From Lysobacterales bacterium (GTDB taxonomy: Bacteria; Pseudomonadota; Gammaproteobacteria; Xanthomonadales; SZUA-36), in NCBI GenBank assembly GCA_029287515.1, contig JARFQZ010000024.1, forward strand, positions 1 to 8,681: DNA of 8,681 nucleotides, read 5' to 3'. Within the stretch, counting starts at the first letter, position 1; every line of letters starts with the position of its first letter. The notes beneath the pieces were generated by a model that had not been told where the DNA came from, did no database searches, and saw nothing but the letters and a program-made list of their open reading frames with translations. This document shows positions 1 to 6,036 of this stretch, piece by piece. The translations under genes were made by a program, and so were the position numbers.

Positions 1-2
1 CC

Positions 3-128
3 GCCTGGATGGTCCAGATACAGCCGGATGACTGGGACAGCGTCAAAGCCGGACTGACCCCGGGCAGCGATGTTGCGGGACCTTACGAAGCAAAAATGGA
101 TTCCGAAGGCTTCGAAGGCTGCGGCTGA
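3..128 (+). CDS. GcvH/LbpA-like lipoyl-carrier protein, C-terminal fragment
   Basis: Open frame entering from the left edge and ending at TGA 126-128; only the last 41 residues are present. They begin AWMVQIQPDDWDSVKAGL and end in PYEAKMDSEGFEGCG. The Trp-hydrophobic-Pro-x-Asp-Trp pattern, followed by an EAKM...GF.GC tail, is what I recall from GcvH-like lipoate-binding proteins, including LbpA proteins of sulfur-oxidising (sHdr) proteobacteria. Classical GcvH ends differently (YEALLEDE-like). Such proteins carry lipoate on a lysine that would lie upstream of this window, so the key residue cannot be checked. The gene runs in the same direction as alkB, 60 bp upstream of its ATG, and could share a transcript with it. 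The family call rests on a short tail and memory only; a different small protein is possible. Confidence 0.5.
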   Translation, partial: AWMVQIQPDDWDSVKAGLTPGSDVAGPYEAKMDSEGFEGCG

Positions 129-142
129 TTTTTTGACGGCAT

Positions 143-161
143 CCGGGCCATTCAGGCCCGG
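143..161. repeat. GC-rich perfect inverted repeat between the lipoyl gene and alkB
   Basis: CCGGGCC (143-149), a 5-nt loop ATTCA, then GGCCCGG (155-161): a perfect 7-bp all-GC stem. On the + strand it is followed by CAAAGCCCC, not a T-tract. The only T-run (129-134) lies before the stem, so it does not have the form of an intrinsic terminator on either strand. It would form in the leader of alkB if transcription continues from the upstream gene. It might protect an mRNA end or modulate read-through, but no function is shown. Confidence 0.55.
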
Positions 162-188
162 CAAAGCCCCACGGTGTATCATTGGGGC

Positions 189-1334
189 ATGAAAACCTTT
201 ACCGCTGATGATCCGGTACTCGGTGAAATCAGCTATGTGGACAAGAAACGGCACCTTTGGCTGCTATCGGTTCTGTTCCCGCTGATTCCGCTGATCGGCA
301 TCGGGCTGATGTTCTGGACCGGCCAGCAGTGGACCTTGTGGGTCCCGCTGATTTTCGTTTACACCGGCATTCCCCTCCTCGATTACCTGTTTCCCAATGA
401 CCGCAGCAATCCCCCGGAACCGGTGGTCCCGCAACTGGAAGCCGATCCTTATTACCGCGTTCTGAACCACCTGACAGTGCCGTTGCATTTCATCATCCTG
501 GTTGCCGGCGCGTGGTTTGTCGCCAGCCATGAACTGGGTTGGTCCGGCTTGCTGGGGATCAGCCTGACCGTGGGGGCGATCAGTGGGTACGGCATCAATA
601 CCGGGCATGAACTGGGGCACAAAAAAGAACCGGCGGACAGGATCGCGGCGCGCATCGTTCTGGCCGTGCCCTGTTATGGACATTTTTCCATGGAGCATAA
701 TGTCGGCCACCACGCCGAAGTGGCCACGCCGGAAGACAGCGCCAGTGCGCGCTTCGGTGAAAGCATATACCGCTTTGCGTTGCGGGAAATACCAGGTGGT
801 GTTCGCAGGGCATGGCGCCTGGAGGGCGAACGGCTCCAGCGAAAGGGTTTGAGATTATGGAGCCGGCATAACGAGATTCTTCAGTCTTACGCGCTTTCCG
901 CAGTCCTTTACGGTGCGTTGCTGTATGTTTTCGGAAGCATCATCCTGCCGTTTCTGGTTATCCAGGTTGCTTATGCCTGGTGGCAGCTGACCAGCGCCAA
1001 TTACGTCGAGCATTACGGGCTGTTAAGGGAGAAACGCCCGGACGGGCGATACGAGCGTTGCCAGCCCCACCATTCCTGGAACGCCAACCACACGGCTTCC
1101 AACCTGGTGATGTTTCACCTTGAGCGTCATTCTGACCATCACGCCTTTGCCGCCAGGCGATACCAGTCATTGCGGCATTTCGACGACGTGCCCCAGCTCC
1201 CCAGCGGCTACTTTGGCATGTTTCTGCTGGCGTATGTGCCGTTTCTGTGGCGCAAGGTGATGGACCCGAAAGTCCTGGAGCTGGTCGACGGCGACATGAA
1301 CCGGGTCAATACAGGCACGGCGAACCGTGATTAA
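189..1334 (+). CDS. alkB: Alkane 1-monooxygenase (AlkB, integral-membrane di-iron hydroxylase)
   Basis: Hydroxylates the terminal carbon of n-alkanes in the inner membrane, using O2 and electrons from rubredoxin and rubredoxin reductase; neither partner is in this window and no rubredoxin domain is fused. The 381 residues fit the family (about 380-410). All four hallmark motifs are present: HELGHK (140-145), EHNVGHH followed by VATPEDSASAR (169-187), NYVEHYGL (271-278) and LERHSDHH (311-318). Hydrophobic stretches near residues 23-43, 48-68, 93-112, 119-137 and 234-265 fit the usual six-helix topology. Sequence after YVDKK (16-20) aligns well with P. putida GPo1 AlkB as remembered. I chose ATG 189 because it places YVDKK at almost the same distance from the start as in GPo1. 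An in-frame GTG at 174 would add five residues, and neither start has a good ribosome-binding site. Val57 occupies the position of GPo1 Trp55, which limits chain length there. The stop overlaps the convergent gene. Confidence 0.95.
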   Translation: MKTFTADDPVLGEISYVDKKRHLWLLSVLFPLIPLIGIGLMFWTGQQWTLWVPLIFVYTGIPLLDYLFPNDRSNPPEPVVPQLEADPYYRVLNHLTVPLHFIILVAGAWFVASHELGWSGLLGISLTVGAISGYGINTGHELGHKKEPADRIAARIVLAVPCYGHFSMEHNVGHHAEVATPEDSASARFGESIYRFALREIPGGVRRAWRLEGERLQRKGLRLWSRHNEILQSYALSAVLYGALLYVFGSIILPFLVIQVAYAWWQLTSANYVEHYGLLREKRPDGRYERCQPHHSWNANHTASNLVMFHLERHSDHHAFAARRYQSLRHFDDVPQLPSGYFGMFLLAYVPFLWRKVMDPKVLELVDGDMNRVNTGTANRD

Positions 1335-3070
1335 GCGCAAACGCTGACTTCCGGCACCGAAAAGAACTTCAGTTCTTCCAGTTCCTCGTCCAGTCGGTGC
1401 TCTTCAGGCGCCTGTTCGGCAGCCAGATGGTCGGCCAACCGTTGTGCTTCACCGAGGAAAGCCCCGTAAAGCGTTTTTCGCTCGCCTTCGCTCAGCGCCC
1501 GCGACTGGTAGCCACGGCATTCAAGTGCAGCATCCAGCGAAAAACCTTCAAGGCTGACGCAGTCCGCCTTGTGCAGCCAGGCGCCCGTGTGCATGTCGAA
1601 GTCATACAGCGGCATGAAGCGGTAACCATCCCTGGCGACGAACTCGATGGCATCGAGTATGTAATTAACCTCGATGTCATCCATCGCGTAGTGCAGGCTG
1701 ATCCGGCACCAGCCCGGCTTGATGCCTGAAAATCCCTTCATGATCCATTTACGGTACTGCTCGGACTTTTCATAACCGATATCCAGCAGGCGGTGGCCGT
1801 AGGGGCCTGCACAGGAGCAACCGGCCCTGGACTGCACGCCGAACAGATCGTTGAGCAGGGTTGTTACGAACTTTGGATGCAGGTACTTGCCCCGGTGATC
1901 CCTGAGGTTGAACGACACGATGCTGATGCGGCGCTCCGGATCCGGGTTGCCCATGATTTCAATGGCGGGATTGTCTTTCCAGCGGTCGAACGTGGTCATT
2001 AGCAATTCGTGCTCGCGCGCCTCGATGACCGGTACGCCGATGTGGTCCTTGATCTGGAAAGCCAGGCCCGCTTTCAGAATCTGCAGTACGCCCGGAGTCC
2101 CGGCTTTTTCACGTTCCTCGATATCCTCGATGAAATCCTGGCTGGTCGGTCCCACGTAGTCTACCGTCCCGCCGGCGCTGACGCTCGGTGGCAGGTCCTT
2201 CTGGTAGATACGCCGGTTGAACACCAGCACACCGCTGGCACCCGGACCGCCCAGGAATTTGTGCGGTGAGATGAATACCGCATCCAGCGACGCATCACCT
2301 CCGTATTTGCCGGGTTCGGGACACATGTCGATTTCTACATAGGGCGCGCTGGCGGCATAATCGAAGCAGGCGATTGCGTCGTAGCGGTGCAGCAGGGCGG
2401 CAATCTCGTGGACCGGCGTGAGCATGCCCGTAACGTTAGAGGCAGCGGAAAACGAACCGATGCGCTTGCGTCCCTGGTAAGCGGGGTCCTGCAGCAATTG
2501 CTCCAGGTGCCCCAGGTCAATCCCTCCTTCATCGTCCAGGTTGACCTCGACCACGGTGGCCAGGTTTTCCCGCCAGGAAATTTCATTCGAGTGGTGCTCG
2601 TACGGACCGACGAACACGACAGGCTGTCGCTGTTTGAGGTACTCGGCAAACCGGGTATCCGCTGCTTCGCCCAGCAGGTCTTTAAGCATCGCCGTCAGGT
2701 TCCTGCGCGTCGCAGGCGGCAGCGCCACGCCGATAATCTGCTGGAGTTTGTCGATGGCGCCGGTGGCGCCGGTGCCCACGCAAATGATGCGCCCGTCCGG
2801 CCCGGCGTTGACGGACTGCTTGATGGCCTGCTCCGCCTGTTCCAGCAGGTGGGTCATGGACCGGCCGCTGATGTCGTCTTCGGTGTGGGTGTTGGCGTAA
2901 TTTCGCTGCAGGTTCTGAAGGTATTTTTCGACCAGGTCCAGGCAGCGGCCGGAGGCGGTGTAATCGGCGTAAACCATCAGTCGTTCGCCAAATGGGGTGT
3001 TGACCGGTGCATCGGCGCCAATGACCTGGCTCCTGAGAAAATCGAAATCGAGTTTGCATTGGGTATCCAT
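1331..3070 (-). CDS. Long class V aminotransferase-fold PLP enzyme (cysteine desulfurase/selenocysteine lyase-like)
   Basis: A 579-residue fold-type I PLP enzyme. Visible family features: YADYTASGR (34-42), Gly-rich phosphate-binding segment GTGATGAID (99-107), PYEHHSN (156-162, region of the PLP-stacking His), CFDYAASAP (235-243; D237 should bind the pyridine nitrogen), and SPHKFLGGPGASG (268-280), with K271 the Schiff-base lysine. The loop SRAGCSCAGPYGH (414-426) matches the SufS-type R-x-G-x-x-C-A motif, placing C420 as persulfide Cys with C418 two residues before it. The protein is much longer than SufS (about 406 aa), with an insertion around 110-150 and a roughly 100-residue C-terminal extension of unassigned function (from about 480). 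The sulfur or selenium donor and acceptor are unknown, and no suf/isc genes are adjacent, so a housekeeping Fe-S role is unlikely. The start at 3070 has only a weak, distant GGCGAG upstream. Divergent from gabD, convergent with alkB. Confidence 0.85.
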   Translation of the reverse strand: MDTQCKLDFDFLRSQVIGADAPVNTPFGERLMVYADYTASGRCLDLVEKYLQNLQRNYANTHTEDDISGRSMTHLLEQAEQAIKQSVNAGPDGRIICVGTGATGAIDKLQQIIGVALPPATRRNLTAMLKDLLGEAADTRFAEYLKQRQPVVFVGPYEHHSNEISWRENLATVVEVNLDDEGGIDLGHLEQLLQDPAYQGRKRIGSFSAASNVTGMLTPVHEIAALLHRYDAIACFDYAASAPYVEIDMCPEPGKYGGDASLDAVFISPHKFLGGPGASGVLVFNRRIYQKDLPPSVSAGGTVDYVGPTSQDFIEDIEEREKAGTPGVLQILKAGLAFQIKDHIGVPVIEAREHELLMTTFDRWKDNPAIEIMGNPDPERRISIVSFNLRDHRGKYLHPKFVTTLLNDLFGVQSRAGCSCAGPYGHRLLDIGYEKSEQYRKWIMKGFSGIKPGWCRISLHYAMDDIEVNYILDAIEFVARDGYRFMPLYDFDMHTGAWLHKADCVSLEGFSLDAALECRGYQSRALSEGERKTLYGAFLGEAQRLADHLAAEQAPEEHRLDEELEELKFFSVPEVSVCA

Positions 3071-3104
3071 GGCGTCATATTACTCGCCTTCACCCTTTTC
3101 AGCC

Positions 3105-3133
3105 ATGCAAAAAGGATTGAATCTTCGGGTCAA
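3105..3133 (-). promoter_or_regulatory. Candidate sigma70-type promoter for the minus-strand class V gene
   Basis: Read on the minus strand, TTGACC (3133-3128) matches the -35 consensus at five of six positions. After a 17-bp spacer comes TTGCAT (3110-3105), a weak -10 match (three of six). Transcription would start near 3098 and leave a leader of about 28 nt before the ATG at 3070. The spacing and location in the 126-bp divergent region are right, but the -10 is poor, so this is tentative. I could not find an equally good promoter for gabD on the other strand. Confidence 0.3.
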
Positions 3134-3170
3134 AACAGCCAATCTAGCGGGATACGTTCTCCATTAACGA

Positions 3171-3184
3171 GTCGCGCTGGCGAC
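3171..3184 (+). repeat. Small stem-loop directly before the gabD ribosome-binding site
   Basis: GTCGC (3171-3175), loop GCTG, GCGAC (3180-3184): a perfect 5-bp stem with a 4-nt loop. It is followed immediately by the AGGA of the gabD ribosome-binding site (3185-3188), eight bases before the ATG. The stem does not itself cover the Shine-Dalgarno bases. A stem this short can occur by chance. Confidence 0.35.
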
Positions 3185-3196
3185 AGGAAACAAATC

Positions 3197-4681
3197 ATGC
3201 TGGACACCCTCAAAACAACGTTGGAATTAAAAAACCCCGCGCTCTTGCGCGAGCAGGCCTACATCAACGGCGAATGGATTTCAGCCCCCGATGGCATGAC
3301 CTTCGATGTGACCAATCCCGCGGACGGTTCACTGGTCGCCACGGTTCCCCAATTGGATGTCGCCGCAACGCGCAAAGCACTGGAAGCGGCCAATGCCGCC
3401 TGGCCCCAATGGCGGGCCAAAACGGCAAAAGAACGGGCGTTGATCCTGCGCCGCTGGTTCGACCTGATGGTTGAGAACAAGGATGACCTGGCGGCCATCA
3501 TGACCGCGGAGCAGGGTAAGCCGCTGGCCGAAGCGGCGGGAGAAGTGCTTTACGGTGCATCTTTCATCGAATGGTTCGCAGAAGAAGGAAAGCGGGTTTA
3601 CGGTGATGTGATTCCCACGCACCTGCCCGACCGTCGTATCCTGACGATCAAGCAAGGCATCGGCGTGGTCGCTGCGGTCACCCCCTGGAACTTCCCGAAC
3701 GCAATGATCACCCGCAAAGCCGGTCCCGCGATGGCGGCCGGCTGCCCGATTGTCATCAAGCCGGCTTCCGAGACACCGTTGTCTGCCCTGGCACTGGCCG
3801 TGCTGGCCGAACAGGCGGGCGTGCCGGCGGGTGTGTTCAATATCATCACCACCAGGGATTCGCGCGGCGTCGGCAAAGAGCTGACCGAGAGTCCGCTGGT
3901 CCGCAAGTTCTCTTTCACCGGTTCGACCGAGGTGGGCAAGATCCTGATCAGGCAATGTGCTTCAACGGTCAAGAAAGTGTCGATGGAACTGGGTGGAAAC
4001 GCTCCCTTCATTGTCTTCGATGACGCGGATGTGGACGCGGCAGTGCAGGGCGCCATTATTTCCAAGTACCGCAATGCCGGGCAGACCTGCGTCTGCGCCA
4101 ACCGGGTCTACGTGCAGGCTGGCGTATATGATGAATTCGTCAAAAAATTCACCGGGGCCGTGCAACAACTGAAGGTTGGCCGGGGCGAAGAATCCGGGGT
4201 CAATATCGGCCCGATGATTTCGGCTGATGCGATAGAAAAAGTCGAAGAATTGCTGAAAGACGCCACCGACAAGGGCGCGAATGTTATCGAGGGCGGGGAC
4301 CGTCATGAGCTCGGAGGCCTGTTGTATCGCCCGACCGTGGTCAGTGAAGTGACCGCGGACATGGCGTTTGCTACCGAGGAAATCTTCGGCCCGGTTGCCC
4401 CGGTTTTCAAATTCAATACCGAAGAAGAAGTGATTGAGCTGGCCAATGCGACCGAGTTTGGCCTGGCCGCCTATTTTTATGCGCGGGACCTCGGACGGGT
4501 GTTCCGGGTGGCCGAGGGCCTCGAATACGGAATGGTCTGCATCAACGATGGCATCCTTTCCACGGAAATTGCGCCCTTTGGCGGTGTCAAGGAGTCCGGA
4601 ACGGGGCGTGAAGGCTCCAGGTACGGAATGGACGAATACATCGAGATCAAGTACATCACCCTTGCGGGTATCAACAGCTGA
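3197..4681 (+). CDS. gabD: Succinate-semialdehyde dehydrogenase, NADP-type (GabD)
   Basis: Oxidises succinate semialdehyde to succinate in the cytoplasm, the last step of GABA breakdown. The 494 residues compare with 482 in E. coli GabD, which it resembles closely along its whole length as I remember it (for example SFIEWFAEEGKRVYGD at 122-137 and GLAAYFYARDLGRVFRV at 422-438). Aldehyde dehydrogenase residues visible: N165 in PWNFP, K188 and S191 in IKPAS, G242/G248 in FTGSTEVGK, general base E264 in MELGGNAPF and nucleophile C298 in NAGQTCVCANR. Serine rather than glutamate after KPA favours NADP over NAD. The ATG at 3197 has AGGA at 3185-3188 with an eight-base spacer, and the protein starts at the normal family position. 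The frame is open for 270 codons upstream, but only because it runs antisense to the neighbouring gene. No GABA transaminase of the usual class III type lies here; the next gene, 29 bp downstream, is a class V enzyme. Confidence 0.95.
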   Translation: MLDTLKTTLELKNPALLREQAYINGEWISAPDGMTFDVTNPADGSLVATVPQLDVAATRKALEAANAAWPQWRAKTAKERALILRRWFDLMVENKDDLAAIMTAEQGKPLAEAAGEVLYGASFIEWFAEEGKRVYGDVIPTHLPDRRILTIKQGIGVVAAVTPWNFPNAMITRKAGPAMAAGCPIVIKPASETPLSALALAVLAEQAGVPAGVFNIITTRDSRGVGKELTESPLVRKFSFTGSTEVGKILIRQCASTVKKVSMELGGNAPFIVFDDADVDAAVQGAIISKYRNAGQTCVCANRVYVQAGVYDEFVKKFTGAVQQLKVGRGEESGVNIGPMISADAIEKVEELLKDATDKGANVIEGGDRHELGGLLYRPTVVSEVTADMAFATEEIFGPVAPVFKFNTEEEVIELANATEFGLAAYFYARDLGRVFRVAEGLEYGMVCINDGILSTEIAPFGGVKESGTGREGSRYGMDEYIEIKYITLAGINS

Positions 4682-4710
4682 CCGGGTATTTCATAACAGG
4701 GATGAGCAAC

Positions 4711-5943
4711 ATGACCACAATCGACCTCAATTTCGTACGCGAACAGTTTCCGGCATTCAGTGAACCCTCACTGCAGGGATTTGCTCACTTCGAGAATGCC
4801 GGCGGTTCCTATGCCTGCCGGCAATCCATCGACTGGCTCGACCGTTTTTACCGCGAAACCAAGGTACAGCCCTATTACGCTTTTGAGCCATCGCGCCTTG
4901 GCGGCGAGCAAATGGATGCCGCCAGGCATCGCCTGGCCGGCTGGCTGAACATCGGCCCGGGCGAGCTGCACTTCGGTCCCTCCACCTCCCTGAATACCTA
5001 CGTCATCGCCCAGGCTCTGCGGCAGGAGCTGAAGCCCGGGGAAGAAGTCATCGTCACCAACCAGGACCACGAGGCCAACATCGGGGTATGGAGCCGGCTG
5101 GAAGATGAAGGCATCGTCGTTCGTGAGTGGCGAGTCGACCCGGAAACGGCCGAGCTTCACCCGATGGACCTGGAAGCCTTGCTGAGTCCGAGAACACGGG
5201 CTGTGGCGTTTACCCATTGCTCCAACATCGTGGGCAGTATCAACCCGGTCCGCGAGATTACCGACCTGATACACGATGCCGGCGCCTGGGCCATTGTCGA
5301 TGGGGTTTCTTTCTGCCCTCACGGCATGCCGGACATCCAGTCGCTGGGAGCGGACATCTACATGTTCTCCCTCTACAAAGTCTATGGCCCGCACCTGGGT
5401 GTCATGTACCTGAGCGGCGACCTCAATGCCGAGCTGCCCTACCAGGGGCATTTTTTCAATGCCGGCAATCCGTCGGCACGCTTTACACCGGCCGGTCCGG
5501 ACCATGCACAGATCGCGACGGTCAACGGTGTCGTGGACTACATGGAAGCGGTTCACGCACATCACTTTGATGAAGCTGCACCTCCGGAACAGCAGGCAGA
5601 GAGGCTCAGGGGCCTGTTTCGCGACCACGAGTCCGAGCTTTTGCAACCGCTGCTCGATTACCTGGTGTCACATCCGAAAATCGGGTTGATCGGAAAGGAC
5701 CGGGCTGCTGTCCGGGCGCCAACCGCGGCATTCACTGTCCAGGGCCAAAGCTCGACGGAGCTCGGTGCAAAACTGGCAGACCGGAAACTGGGTGTTGGAG
5801 TAGGGCATTTTTACGCCTACCGGTTGATCGAAGCGCTGGGCATTGACACGAACGATGGCGTGCTGCGCACCTCCTTTGTGCACTATACAACGGAGGATGA
5901 AGTGACCCGGCTGATACAGGCACTGGATGATCTCATTCAGTGA
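4711..5943 (+). CDS. Class V aminotransferase-fold PLP enzyme, VC1184 type, lacking the desulfurase cysteine
   Basis: A 410-residue fold-type I PLP enzyme. Features seen: FENAGGSY (27-34) near the N-terminus, FGPSTSLNTY (88-97, phosphate-binding region), QDHEANIGVW (118-127, PLP-stacking His), IVDGVS (195-200, D197 for the pyridine nitrogen) and FSLYKVYGPHLGVMY (219-233), with K223 the Schiff-base lysine. Near the C-terminus, LRTSFVHYTTEDEV (385-398) keeps the SufS-like substrate Arg (R386). Where SufS has R-x-G-H-H-C-A, this protein has G-V-G-H-F-Y-A (363-369), so Tyr368 replaces the catalytic Cys. It fits the family named after Vibrio VC1184, often annotated cysteine desulfurase-like but without proven activity. 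I chose ATG 4711 because AGGG (4698-4701) sits nine bases upstream; ATG 4702 would add three residues but lies directly on that site. It follows gabD by 29 bp on the same strand, so the two are probably cotranscribed. Confidence 0.87.
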   Translation: MTTIDLNFVREQFPAFSEPSLQGFAHFENAGGSYACRQSIDWLDRFYRETKVQPYYAFEPSRLGGEQMDAARHRLAGWLNIGPGELHFGPSTSLNTYVIAQALRQELKPGEEVIVTNQDHEANIGVWSRLEDEGIVVREWRVDPETAELHPMDLEALLSPRTRAVAFTHCSNIVGSINPVREITDLIHDAGAWAIVDGVSFCPHGMPDIQSLGADIYMFSLYKVYGPHLGVMYLSGDLNAELPYQGHFFNAGNPSARFTPAGPDHAQIATVNGVVDYMEAVHAHHFDEAAPPEQQAERLRGLFRDHESELLQPLLDYLVSHPKIGLIGKDRAAVRAPTAAFTVQGQSSTELGAKLADRKLGVGVGHFYAYRLIEALGIDTNDGVLRTSFVHYTTEDEVTRLIQALDDLIQ

Positions 5944-5971
5944 TTCCCCCTGTCCGGGCGATCACTTCAGA

Positions 5972-6019
5972 CGAAAGCATGATGCGCAATGTCATTAAAA
6001 GGGGTATGCTTTCGCGAAA
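5972..6019. repeat. Inverted repeat plus 10-bp palindrome upstream of the kor genes
   Basis: CGAAAGCAT (5972-5980) and ATGCTTTCG (6006-6014) form a perfect 9-bp inverted repeat separated by 25 bases. Overlapping the right arm is a perfect palindrome TTTCGCGAAA (6010-6019), and within the loop is the odd palindrome AATGTCATT (5988-5996). There is no T-tract after the right arm, so this is not a typical intrinsic terminator. TATGCT (6005-6010), a four-of-six match to a -10 box, overlaps the right arm, but I see no matching -35. It lies 17-65 bases before the start of the FAD subunit gene. Operator for a dimeric regulator, or a leader-RNA stem, are the main readings. Confidence 0.45.
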
Positions 6020-6036
6020 TCTGACAGAACGCATCG

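Noticed and set aside
133..180. TTGACG at 133-138 as a -35 box for alkB
   Set aside because: No acceptable -10 box at 16-18 bp; that region is the GC-rich stem-loop.
1362..1377. AAGAAC/GTTCTT hairpin as terminator of the minus-strand class V gene
   Set aside because: Only a 6-bp AT-rich stem, inside coding sequence, with just a short run of T after it on the minus strand.
2756..2773. Two tandem copies of the 9-mer GGCGCCGGT
   Set aside because: Explained by the protein: it encodes the repeated Gly-Ala-Thr residues of the phosphate-binding loop, not an expanding DNA repeat.
3117..3133. TTGA-N9-TCAA as an FNR-type site
   Set aside because: FNR/ANR sites need TTGAT-N4-ATCAA spacing; the gap here is three bases too long and the flanks do not match.
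3117..3146. TTGAAT (3117-3122) with AATCTA (3141-3146) as a gabD promoter
   Set aside because: The -10 matches the consensus at only two positions; not better than chance in a 126-bp spacer.
2387..3196. 270-codon N-terminal extension of the gabD frame
   Set aside because: It runs antisense to the class V gene, has low-complexity shadow composition, and GabD homology starts exactly at the ATG at 3197 with its own ribosome-binding site.
4768..5646. 292-aa minus-strand open frame
   Set aside because: Fully antisense to the VC1184-type gene, which has clear family motifs; no family resemblance in the antisense product.
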